Assembly: GCF_964340395.1 (NCBI RefSeq)
Contig: NC_135566.1
Coordinates: 5,640,001 to 5,704,000 of the forward strand
DNA length: 64,000 nucleotides
Reading direction: 5' to 3'
Origin: Glandiceps talaboti
Taxonomy: Eukaryota > Hemichordata > Enteropneusta > Spengelidae
A program made the translations under genes and the position numbers. The notes beneath the pieces are model-generated. The model worked only from the letters and a program-made list of their open reading frames with translations, made no database searches and was not told the DNA's origin. Position 1 is the stretch's first letter. Each line of letters starts with the position of its first letter. Positions 1 to 37,100 of the stretch are shown one piece after another.

Positions 1-1234
1 CAAGAGAGGGCGCTATCACGATTATTAATACGGTATTTTTTTATGTTTACTACCTGCATATCATATATCACACAAAATGACGTCAACAAATATACGGAAG
101 GATTTTAATTTATTTCTTGTGCGATATGCGTTTTGCCGACTATATCACATGGGCTGAGTTGTAAGCAATACTTCAACGTCAACGTTTCATTTATTCCGTA
201 TAACAGTGGAACAGTTTCTACATGAAAAATAATCCACTATGACTTGTTCCACTATATCGGGAAGAAATTGGTGAGTAAATTAGATGCCAAAAATCATTCA
301 ATGTACATTTGCCAAACGCCCGATCGGTCTGTATGCGTTATTACTAGGCTACATTGTTCGTGATTTCGCTGGCCACCTAGCTTTTCAGTAGCATGTTTAT
401 AAACAAGTTTCGAAATGTGTTTCGACGTTCTATGCACTCACAGGGTCAGAGTCAAGTTTTGTCGTTTTGAAATAACCGAACACCCAAAATATCATGTTAT
501 CTGGGGACGTCATTGACAGTTCTTAACCATGTTGTTTGGTCGTTTACGAACACAAAACAAAGCCATTGAAGGATTGCAGAGAAATTCATATTTGACCCTA
601 AATTGTGTGGGTTAAATCATGAAATGTAGATATGTCACATTGTGGACGACAGCAGATGTTGGCAGTATAAACATTCGTCACATAAGAAATAAAACAACAT
701 TTTGGCTCTGAAGAAAGAAAGATGAAAATATTGGCACCTAATTCACAATTAAAAGTAACCAAATAACGAAATTGGGTTTGTTTTGTTATATATAACGTCA
801 AAATGCCACACCCTATACTTTATGCAAAATACCTTTGAGATATTCAGTTATCATACTGGTATTTTATTTTTGGAGTGGACATATTGTGTTACACTAGATT
901 AATGTTTTTCAGAATACTGACATCTTCACGTTGCCAAGAACCAGTGCAACATTTGGATAATGTAGACCGACCCAGTGCAATATTACAGCTAGCAAAATAC
1001 CGATGTAATTTTTCAGATTATGCAACTTTTTTACAAAAGGAATCAAACCTCAGAAAACATCGCATAGCAAACATATATCGGCAACTGGTATAATTGTTGA
1101 TTTGAAAGGCGGTAATAATAATAGTTTTTTTTATATATGCTAACTCACATCTCGTTGTGTTATTACCATGTACACACAACTACGAAAGTAACAGAATGAA
1201 AACACACTTTGTACTTCATTCGAAACAATTGCAG
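1..1234. other. 5' flank or first intron of GGT-1, no recognised gene
   Basis: AT-rich sequence with no coding exon that I can recognise. The first recognised GGT-1 exon opens at 1235 behind an acceptor and needs two bases from an upstream exon to complete its first codon. In that frame a TGA at 1197-1199 precedes the exon without an ATG between, so the initiator lies in a separate exon either in this stretch or before the window. No open frame here ends at a donor in the right phase with a convincing start. Confidence 0.5.
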
Positions 1235-8320
<7,086 letters not shown>

Positions 8321-8322
<2 letters not shown>

Positions 8323-8593
8323 TAAACTATTCATCGATGCACCATGTTGATTACAGTGACTGTGGTAGTCTGACAGTCGACGTCATTTGTGGAAAATGCT
8401 AGACAGTCCTGAAATATTTATCTGAGCACAACTGCAAGCTGTTCACATTTTTGAGACAACATCGCTCAAACCCAGTACGATCCGAGGGCCTGGTGAGAAT
8501 GATAACCGTGCAAAGATTCACAATATGCAACATGCCAAATTTACATAATTACGAAAACGAGGTTTACTATTTTGGTAAGAAGTGTTCAATAAA
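8321..8593 (+). terminator. Candidate GGT-1 polyadenylation signals
   Basis: AATAAA occurs at 8321-8326, overlapping the stop codon, and again at 8588-8593. The second is the more plausible position for a 3' UTR of ordinary length. There is no transcript evidence. Confidence 0.4.
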
Positions 8594-10368
8594 TAATACT
8601 AGTACGTGTGTGTATAGTAGAAGCATTTCCCATGTTTTAAATATTCACATTATTTTAAAATATTCATTCAACGCCCCAGTTGTAACTTTGAATTGCTTTT
8701 CGTTAGTTTTTTCCGTAGAGAGATACATTAAACTTTTATATAAGAAACCTTTCGGACATTCTGATTAACTAAATTACCCCCCCCCCCCCCACTATGTGTT
8801 GATGACAAGACCTAGGTGTACAGTGGTTTGATGTAAACAAAGTACAGCTCATTAACTCAAATAACATTTGTTGTTGTTGACAAAACAGTGATCACTCGCT
8901 GATCACCTAATTTATTAAGTAGCATAATTCTAGTGTTACGAAAAATGGGTTCACCGGGAGACTCAAATGAAAATAAAACAGGGCACATTTTTTATCCAAT
9001 GTCAACAAAGGGTATGTTTTATTGCTGCCGTAAAAGCTAACGAGGCTTACATTATGCAGTTATTTTATGACGATTTTCCTTATCAAATATGTGGCACACT
9101 GCCACCAATTTTATTTGAAAATATATTTATTATAACACTAGTACTCGAAATACCAACGTGTGTGTGAATACTTTTTATGAAAATAAAACTGCATTTAAAA
9201 AGTGGAACTCGTCGTAGTGGGCGCTCTTAAGATAATGTGCGGACCCGGGACGCAATTAAAAAAAAGCGCCCACAACAAATAATTCAGTATATTTAAAGGC
9301 TCAAAATTCAATCACACATTCTCAAATTAATGGCCAGATATTATATATTATATCATAGTCCAGATCAGATAGGGTTTAAAATCCACGTATGAAAAACAGT
9401 TGTCTGGCAGAGCTATATAAAATTTTGGTCCAGAACTAAATATCAGAATGAGGCCATGAAATCCTTTTGGCTCTACTGATAAGGTGACCAAAATGTGAGA
9501 ACCCGATATTGAAACCTTAACCCTGGACTTTAATTAGCTAAACATGTCATAGAGAAAATATTCATTCATCTCACTAAAATATAAGATTGGTCAGAATCAA
9601 AAATAACAAAACAAAAATACAAAAGTCATAAAATCGGAATAGAAGTGATAGATACATTTGTATTTATCGTTTAGGAAATAACTCAACATTGGCAGATATA
9701 CCCTGTTATAAAATATTACAGAGTTAGGGAGTCCATTAAAGCTGCACTAGCTGCAACTAGAACGTTTTAAAACTGTGTTGTTGTATCATGAGGTAGAGTT
9801 TCTACATTCAATATTTACATGTATTACCGCAGAGTACGAACAGAGGAAACCCCGGAATTGAAATCGGTTTGTGTATATAGGACCTACCACATCGGTTTTT
9901 CAGATACTGTGTCGAAATAGTGTTAAAATTCTTATACCAAGATTATGCAATCAAGTTTTTCGTAGACACGAGCACACGTATATCACATATATGGTTACTT
10001 CTACAATCGAGCAGAATTGATGGTAAAGAGATGCCTTGTCTGTTATGGTAAACACAAACTACATATATATAGAACCACAGGCTATTCAAAAGTATAACAC
10101 TCACACAGTATAACAGCTCACTGGTTCTAATTAACAAAAAGCATAATTAATTCATTGTCAACATTTCTCTCGGAATGGTCAATTTGATGAAGCCTTCCTT
10201 GCAAAAAAAGGTAATGATAAAGCACCAATGAATTAAAGACATTCATATTTTTACTGGCAAAAATAGATGATAGTTACTCGTGAAACAGATCATAAAACTC
10301 CTTATTTCTCCTCCTCCTCCTCCTCCTCCTCCTCCTCGTCGTTGTAATCACCATCATCATCATCATCG

Positions 10369-10450
<82 letters not shown>

Positions 10451-10777
10451 TCCCCCCTCCTCGCAATCATCATCTTTATCAGTGTTGTCATTATTGTCCC
10501 TGCCCCCGTCCTGTCGTTGTTGTCATCCTCGTCATTATTATCACAAAACAATTTTCATTGAATTATTCCGTACGGTCAGAAAAGTCCTTATCATGTTTAG
10601 TAAAACCATTACTTGGTTTCCAAGGTAACCCTCAGAAATGTTGGGCCACCTAGTAATTTCAGATCAGATTCAATCTGAAAGAGCACATATAATACTATTA
10701 GAAATTGGTTCTGTCAGAATTTAGTATCATTTGTAATACATTCAGTTTGGTGTGTGGTAACGATAGATAAGATGTTC
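8323..10777. other. Intergenic region between convergent GGT genes
   Basis: AT-rich DNA between the two stop codons, presumably both 3' UTRs plus spacer. It contains a C-run near 8776, a small hairpin (GTGGGCGCT at 9217-9225 against AGCGCCCAC at 9265-9273), and TCC and CAT microsatellites at 10310-10450. No coding exon is recognised. Confidence 0.6.
10310..10450. repeat. (TCC)n followed by (CAT)n microsatellite
   Basis: A short TCC run (10310-10335) precedes about 33 CAT units (10351-10450) with one CGT variant. Poly-His and poly-Met frames here are artefacts. Confidence 0.95.
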
Positions 10778-21395
<10,618 letters not shown>

Positions 21396-24300
21396 GTTTT
21401 TTTATCGGTGAGTCGAAGTCTGCCCGCTCCGCAAGATCGTGTGGCTTGAGTAACTGAATATCATTTATTGACAGTCCCACAGTTGATATTTCGTCTCAGG
21501 GGCACTCTAATCAGCTCGTTGTAGCGTACCATCGCACGAACAGATAAATGCTATTAAACTTTAACTTATTTTTGGCGCGATTAACATCTCCTGGCGGTCG
21601 TACTTGTCGATACGAATATACGAGGGATATCGGCAGCTGAAGTCACGTCTTCCGTTCTCATAACACAAGTCAGCCTTTACGTAATATACTAGAACTTATA
21701 AGGCCATATGAACATCTAGATACGACTGTATCCCAATAAGCGGGCGTGACATACTTCCCACATAGCTATGGAATGACCGGGTAGCAGGAAAGATGAACTT
21801 ATGGAAAGTTCCTATAGGGAACGGCATTCCTTTATTTAACCCCAATTTTGAAAAAATGAAGAGCAAACCGTCATCAAAATTATAAACAAGGAAATGTATA
21901 TGTTGGCGACCGTGTTTTGCACCATAAGTCTTGTAACTGATTAATTTAATTACCAAAGGAAATAAATGATCAATTCTTCCCTAATTATGCAATATTGGGA
22001 AAATACTAACGTACGTACATAATGCTTATCAGTCCATTTTAATGTAAGCGACTTTTTTTATTTACTTTTCAATGATTTTTTTTTAACAAGAGATTATTAT
22101 TTCTAGATTTTTCAAATTCCTTGCGTGTAGGCAAACGTTCACTTACCCTGCTTGTCGCTCCTATTACATTGTATATTTCAAATGGGATACATAAATAAAT
22201 ACTCAACTTCAATGAATTCAGTACGCAAATACCACATGTACACATGGCAACTTGAAATATTATAAAGTTCGTAGCCCTAATTTACTGTAAACTTGGATAT
22301 TTTTTGCTACGAGACAATTGTGTGATTTTAATAAAGTGTTCAATGAATGTTTGGACATTATTGGGTTGTGTTATTTTGTCTTAGGCTGTGAGGACATTTT
22401 AGCCTTTACATATTTTCGTGTTTTCAAAATTTTGTCTGCAGCAGACAGACTTTTTTCTTTCTTTTTTTTTACATGTAACGTAATACCATCATGGTAATAA
22501 CTTTAATTGTCGAAAGGTCCCAATGACTGATTTATTCATATGGGAGCCTTCGGTAATTACAAGGCGGTGGCGGGGTGGGGGTGGGATTCAAGATCGGTCT
22601 GTTGCATAAAATGTGACCCTCCCCGATTCCATTTCTAAAAGGTTACCCTTTCTCAATTTCCTTCCTCTAAAACATGACCCTTCCCTTATATTAATATTCC
22701 ATTTTCTAAAGTACTACCCCCCGCAGGCCCCGAGACCCGATTTGTAAAAAGTGACCCCTAATTCCCCACGCCCCTGTAATAACTGAATGCTTCCTAAAGT
22801 CTTGTCCTGCGCATATACGTGATTTACAGTGTATGACGTCATAATCAGCCTCTTTAGTAAAACTGAGCACTCATAAATTGTACTCAAACATTGTTGTATC
22901 TAGACTAGGGTGATTAACCCTGACACGAGTACCTCGTATAATTAACGATAACAAATGGACTGCGGTAATTTTAAAGTAAAAAATATCGCTTTAAAATATA
23001 CAATTAACTGTTGTTATGGCTTTTCTATGTTAATCCAGTCTCAAGTTTTAAGATTTGCCTGGAAAAATACAGACAACGGGGCGGAATATTTTGTTGGGGT
23101 GTTTTGGCGGGATTTGGTGATGAGTCACTAAAGTGGTAACCTTTTTGTAATTATTTCTCACAATTTCAAATTATTAACAAGCCTACTGTTTCGATCATCA
23201 CCACAATTTTATGTGTTTACAATGATATACGATAACAGCATGGCCTAAATATTTGAATGTTATAAATGAGGACGAAACAGTGAAAAATGATATTTTATTT
23301 GTTGACATGTTAAAGAATCAAATGGTGAAGAAAGTACTTGGTGGCGGCCATCAGTCAAATCATAAAATAATCTGCAAAAGTTTTGTCTACATTTGTACAT
23401 TTTTATTAACATATGATTAAATATTATAATTATATAAAATCACCATAGTCTTTGTACATGTTTAGGAAATGATTAGTATTCGTTACACGGAACTTGAACT
23501 AAAGTCTTGAAAGTCAAATACTAGTCAACTGGAAAACAAGTCGTTGGTGGCGCACTGCTGCTAGGATGATGGTTTTGGTTTCAAAATACGTGAACACAGA
23601 GAGAGAGAAAGAGAAACACAATTATATATGTAATCAATGTTTATTTGCTCAGACTTGCACAAATATTTCGATTTTGACAATACTTTTTTAAACTTATATA
23701 ATATTTTGCAGATGTAAATACGATGTAAAGACATTTTTCTCAGTAATATTAAATGTAAACTTTGAATGGGTAGATGATAAATGGACGAACTTGGAAACTT
23801 ATCACTGCAACATCCCTCATCCATTTCCAACGTCGTGATTTGTCAATACGCGGTCACGTGGCATTAACCATTGTTTATGTAAGCTCAGTGTTCAACCACA
23901 GACAAGGAAAACGCAAAATCACACCAGCAGTCAAAAAATTTCGTGATAATGCTTGTCCGGACATTTAACAAACAAAAAATATTGACTGGCGGTGTCATAT
24001 ATACTGCGTGCATGTATTGTTTTTCACAGTAGAAGAGTATACATATATGGCTCCTTTTTTCTTCAGAGGGAATGGATGCTAGTCGAGTCGGAAATCCCAA
24101 GATGTTTTCAATTTTTTGGAGACAAACTTACTACCTTTGTGCCAGAAAAGCACTCGGAATGACGACCAAATTTGCAAGGTTTTGCATATTCCTGTATTAT
24201 TTCTGGAACAAATCATCACAGTTGTACCCCTATATACAGAACTGTGCAAATATTTGTATAAATGATTTTTAGACACGTATACGGTGCAGGAAATCGATGT

Positions 24301-25146
24301 GGTGTGCTACAAAATATATTTTGACTGGTCGCATTATTTAAAATTTGTCATTTTCCTTCGATTTTGTAGTTCTCCCCAACACATGTACAGACCTTTTACC
24401 CCAGACTCGACATTTAAGGAAACAAACTGTGGTTACTGTTACCCATGTTACCTTCCCTCGATGAAACAAGCGTATGACGTTACACGCTTGACATGTCAAC
24501 ATTGTTATGTGTGCTGACAATTTCATAAAAAATATTGTAAAAGAATGCCCAATATCAATATCTTGGCAAAATTTACATGGTAAAATCATTACTAAATTAA
24601 AAGGAAAATTATTGTTCAAATCGAATGAGACTCTTCGTACAATGATAAGAGCTAACAGTATCGTGTACTCTACGCTGTATTGGGAAATCAAAGCCAGATC
24701 AAAGGCGCGCCTCTACAGGCAATAGAGCCTCCATTTCAGTGTGGACGTCACTTCCGTTTAAATTGTGCAAACTATCGCTGATTGTAAAAGTAATTAAGAG
24801 TATGAATAAAAATTGATAGGAGTGAAATTTCTGTAAGCTTCACTTTTACATTTTATTTTCCGTGTTCGCCAGTTTCAGATGCCAGTTGAATTTCGAGTTA
24901 TCACCAGGCTACACAACTCGCTACTCTCAACACTGACGAACCCACTTTATTAGACTCCGATTCGATCGTTCATCTTTGGACATCATTTAAAAAAAAATTG
25001 CCTTGTGGTCATATCCGTCTATAGGCCAAAGATGGCAGAAGAAGAGTGTTAGATTGAAGGTTTTCTGAATCTGACTATATTCAGCAATATAAGGAAACTA
25101 ATTCTGAGTTAAAAAGACAAGTCTTCAATTAGAGTTCTAATATTCA
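21396..25146. other. Intergenic region between GGT-2 and syntaxin
   Basis: The right part should hold the syntaxin 3' UTR; TTTATT at 24852-24857 and 24946-24951 would read AATAAA on its strand. The left part should hold the GGT-2 promoter and 5' UTR. A C-rich low-complexity stretch with repeated TGACCC words lies at about 22560-22790. No coding exon is recognised; the short open frames do not resemble known proteins. Confidence 0.55.
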
Positions 25147-31886
<6,740 letters not shown>

Positions 31887-34121
31887 TCTGACGATGGCCT
31901 CGTTGAGGGAAGTTACAATGAAACAGGAAAATTACACAAAACAGTCGGCCGGCCTGTGTCAGTTGTTAAACTCGACTCCTCACCGTGATGTCACTGTGAT
32001 CTTCGACACACCGAATGCCTGAATATAGAACCAGTCTTCACCACACTATAAATATAAATATAGTGATGAATATCCACACAATTAACACGTCAACATAAAC
32101 ATAGAGAGACAACAATATACGGTCATTTGACGCCTGTTCCGCCGCGTAGGCGAAATGACCTTTGACCAAAACGGTTGCCTCCCAATGATCACGGTATTGA
32201 TTAAAATTTCGAGTTAATATTTCATTAAAACTTTGTGTTGCGATATTAAATATTATGAAGATTATATTTTATAAGGATGTCACTCGAAAAGTTTAGCTTT
32301 TGGAGTTCGCGACCAGTATGTTTTGAACTGTTCCGTTTCAAGTTATGAACTAACTTAAGGAGTTCTTGTCACACCTCACCATTGCTGGTTTCTGATTCCT
32401 GTACAGCAGGTTTTTGGTGGGCGGGACACAACATACGGGACAGCAAGCAACGAACTTCTTCGTGTGATGATTCATTCGCATAATAACAATCTGATGTATA
32501 GAAATACTGATATTTTTTTTTAAACTTCGTATGTAGAAGTCGAAAGTGAAGTAACAAAGCCACAAGCTTAGTAGTCGATATATTGTACAAAGTACATGTA
32601 ACATGAAGCACGCACTTCCGCGCGCACACGCGCACAAATACAGACACACACAGACAAACACAGACACACAGAGAGACACACGCTTACCTTCTTGATCGTT
32701 TACGGCATACCAAAAAATCGACGTGAACTCGGATAAAGTAAATGCACATTCGTATGCAGAAGATATTATTTTCACACCGGAATAACAGAACGAAGATCGC
32801 GTGCATAGTAGAACAGACCTGGCATCAGAACCCGCGCGACATTTGCTAGCGTCACAGATGTACCAGTAGCCTGTAACAGACGCACATTATATTCTATTGT
32901 ACTATTATTATAAATTATGGTTTTATTTATTTCAAACTCTGTCCACACATGTAAACTGTTAGTGTTAATAGGCGTTGTACTGGCGCTAAACACCGTGGCA
33001 TTCCAACAATATAGTACCACAGAGGGCGCTCTACTATACTGCCTTGTTGTGTAGAACCGCTTAGCCTACGAGAAAGCGGCGGGTACATGTATGTACAATG
33101 TTCTAAAAGCTACCACGTCTTAATTATGTTTTATCAAATAAAAATATTTTCAAATATATATTAAAAACCTAGGACGCAAGATGTCGACAGTAAAATACGC
33201 CAGTAAACACCTCGAAGTTGAATGGTGTACGGTATAAAGGTTAGAAAGATACCTCGAGCAAGTTAAACTTTACAAGGTTTTTGCGCTCAGCATTCATGTC
33301 ACGCTGTCTGATTTAAATCTAATGTGGTGACTGCGGCTCGATTTCTTTATTAACCTATATTTCCATCGTTGTGTTTTCAATTTTGCTGTTCCAGGAGTGA
33401 GCATCTTGGGGTAGAACTCCCAGAACCAGACAATCGGAAACAAACGTAGGAAATAAAGAAATCAAGCCATTTTAATGAGCTTTGGGTGTCTCGCTAATAC
33501 ATTCATATCGGGAAGCCACAAACAACATAGATAAAACAAAACAAACATATTAATATACTTTGGTGGCGCTATAGCTTGGCTCATCGAAAAGACTAGTATG
33601 TATTAAAGATTTACGATGACTGAGATAAACAACAAAATGAAAAATAATAAAAGTAATTAGTAAATTATATATATAGAAAGGGTATGGAAAAAAATAGCCA
33701 TGACTTGTCAAAAATAAACATTTATGTTCACAGTCTTTACCCAATGGTTACCCCAATAAATTCTGAAACTAGTTTCGAATATCAGACATGAAGGTTAGGT
33801 GTGGGGGGTTATCTCCTTCCGACTGCCGTCAATTTAACATCGCTAAGGTCAGAAGAACACACGTTGACATGTGCAACAATCTATATGCTTATTGTATATT
33901 GACATCGTCCTAGCGAAGCCAGTTCATAGACAAGAAAAAACACATTTTCCTTAGTCTGTGGTTTATATAACATTATGCAGACTATGTATCGCATGACAAT
34001 GGTTCTAGTGGGGAGCTAGTAATAATTAATATGCTCTTGCCATTGTACTCGTAAACTATTTAATTTGTCAGTTTTCCGGTAGCCAGCTGAATACGAGGGA
34101 GTAAACAGATTCGCTTCGACC
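31887..34121. other. Head-to-head spacer between syntaxin and SDR-1
   Basis: Should contain the 5' UTRs and promoters of both divergent genes. Scattered open frames (for example 32350-32775 and 32772-33020 on the - strand) lack family resemblance and matching splice sites. CA-rich low complexity occurs at 32640-32680. I see no reliable core promoter motif. Confidence 0.5.
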
Positions 34122-37100
34122 ATGGCTTCGTTGCGGAACATGGTGGCTTTGATAACAGGTAAGATGTGTGGTAAGATGACCACGGTATGACAGTACTAGT
34201 GTTTATTGTTATATCGATTATATATCCCGTGGTCACACCAAGCAAATTTTCGCGTTTTCGTATATTCTTTGCAGATATGTACGTATTATCTTTTCATATG
34301 CACCCCTATGTACCACTACACTGCACTGTCACTATATTTTGTCCTTGGCAATAATTTGTATACATTTTTGCCTTCCTTTTGAAACATAACTCAAATACTA
34401 CAACGTTTTAGAAACAGTGTTTGTTCTTTCAATCATTTTGTAGAACAAGATGGGACATTTTTTTGCCAAGCAGTTGATAAGACCTATTTAATTATGATTA
34501 ATTGATATACTAGTAAGGCGTAAAAAAATTATGTGGTTCTGATTACATTCAATTAGAATAGGTGGGGTAGGTAGATTTTTTAAATATTTTTTTTATTTTA
34601 ATTTTTTTATATGTATTTACTGTTTCTTGCGAGACCACGATTTTCGCGATTTTATTTTTTTTCTCGAATACATAAAAAAAAAGTTTTGGATCGGCGTGAA
34701 AAACTATCTCTAGATGGGGTCGGGAAACCGGAACCAAACAACTTTTTTTTATTACGCCTTATACAATTCATAGAGTTAATTCCTAAACACATGAACACAA
34801 TGCTTTTATTTTTACTATTGTTATTGTGTTGTACAGTATTTCACTTTGTTTAGTTAGCATTGTATTGGTGAAAAGCAAAGTCCAGGAGTAATATATATAT
34901 ATACGGACATTTACACATAGTTTTGACTACTTTTATGTTCATAAAGATGATACTAGAAATGTTTTAGTGTAATTTATTCTCGATGCTTGTTCTTACCGTA
35001 AGCTAGACGGCAAATGTTTATAGAAGGGATAGAGGTGTGGTAGAACCCTGTGGTAACACAATTGTGTTCTCCTGGTGCATGATTGAGGTCCAAATCAAAT
35101 ATGTACTTTCATTATCATGATTAATTGGCCAACATACATCGCACTCCTTTGTCATCATAATAATAACAACCGGATAACAACAGGTGGTGCATAGTACTAA
35201 ATGTCATACTATACAATAGAATTGAGGGCATTTGCCTTAACTACATGAATTGAGAGGAAAGGTGACTTGATTCAAGGGTTTCGAGTTATCAAGGGAGTCG
35301 ACAATATTAACCAGGAAATTGTATTCAAGCAACGTCAAAGCAACAGGACGGGAGGATACTCATTTATAAACTTATACAATCAGACGCACGTGATATCGGG
35401 AAATATTATTTTCATAACACGTCATATCTCACTGGAACAATTTACTGTAGCAAGTTATCCTTGCTAAAACTTGTTGACTTTGAAGTTAGCCTGGTCCATT
35501 GAGTATACGAACACTACAAGGGTTTATATGAGCTCGAGCCTCTAAGGCTTTCTTCCCCGACCGTCTTGCTATGTTCAGCTTGCTATTCATGACTGTCACA
35601 ATACTCAATAGGGAACTTGCAAACCCGCCAAGTTGAATGTTGCATCATGGGAAATGTGATAATAAACATTAATCAATTAGTATTGTAAACAGTGTTGTTA
35701 AATTGTTTATAACCACGAATGATCGATTCACATTTTGCTTGACCAGAATGCATGGTTTATTTCATCCGTAGCTGCAGATAAGATATTACGATAACCACAG
35801 ATAATCCCATAGTCCTTTGCGTCTGAGCATGCTCAGTCTGGATTGCAAGTTCCCTATTACGTCCAAATCACGTTGGAAAATCTTGTCATTAGCTGAGATG
35901 GTACTTCCTTTGGTGTAAAACTCTACTAAACTAGCGTTAATCTAACATTACAATTTTTGTATGATACATACAGGTGCCAGTTCTGGTATTGGTCAAGCAA
36001 CTGCTAAACATTTTGCATCTTTAGGATGTTATCTTGCTCTCTCTGGAAGAAACAGAGTAAAGTTACAAAGAGTGGGCCAAGAATGTGAAGCTAATGGAAT
36101 ACCAAATGACAAAGTAATTATATTCATTGGATTAATTATTTGATGTATTGATAGTGTGTTCACGAAATTCACTCCATGTATTCAGCAAATTAAGAGAAAT
36201 AAAATTTGACACATTTAGCAATTACAATTTTGTTTGATATTATGGTTTATTCCATAGACCCTACACCAGGTGTAGGGTCTATGTTTATTCGTAGTATACT
36301 GCGGGCGCACGCACACACGTACATGAAAAAATTCAGCTTATTCACCGACCTTTAGCAGAGAAGTGAATTTATGTAGAGATAGTTTTCATATATAAATGAA
36401 TTGTTATAGCTGATAGAATTCAATATATAGCGTTTTTCGACATTTTAAAAGCAAATATTTATAGAAAGTCTAGAGTTCGTATTAATACTGTCCTTCACAT
36501 ACTTCTATTGTTGTACATCATATAGTTATTCTTTATTTCCAGATTTTACTCCTGCAAGGTGATGTAACAAATGAAGATTTCTGCAAATCTGCTGTCGAGA
36601 AAACTGTTGATAAATTTGGTCAGCTCGATGTTCTGGTGAGACGTTTGTTTTATTCATATAGATTCACAGTTATCATTACGTAAGCCTTTGCTGGACTCTG
36701 AAGTTGACTGAAGTAAATTGCAGACACAGCCAGGTCATGGATTGGTGATCAAATTTACAATATCAACTATTAGATGTCGTGTGTATTACATGAATTTTAG
36801 TGTACGTTTTGTTCTGGAGAGATTGAAATAGAATAATTGAGGAAGTAATTGTACATTCTCGCAAACCAGAGCTGTTAATTCTTCCGCGACACTGCGAAAT
36901 AACGAGATATTGACGGCGTTTTCGACGGTGCCGTAAAAGAGGCTGTGGTTTACGATGATGTCATTGTACAGTACTTTGAGTGAGTGCATATGAGAATTGA
37001 TCTACGACAATGCATATCATTAAAAGTGCATAGTAGTTACAGCGGAAATTACAATTGCATTCAGTTTCAATGATCAGACACGTTCGAGCCACATTCAGCT

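Noticed and set aside
875-1093. Open frame considered as the missing first exon of GGT-1
   Set aside because: It contains no donor in the required phase near its end and its residues do not resemble a GGT cytosolic tail.
10280-10561. Poly-Pro/poly-His open frame
   Set aside because: Generated by adjacent TCC and CAT microsatellites between two genes.
32350-33020. Overlapping - strand open frames upstream of syntaxin
   Set aside because: Low-complexity composition, no recognisable domain and no splice connection to the syntaxin start exon.
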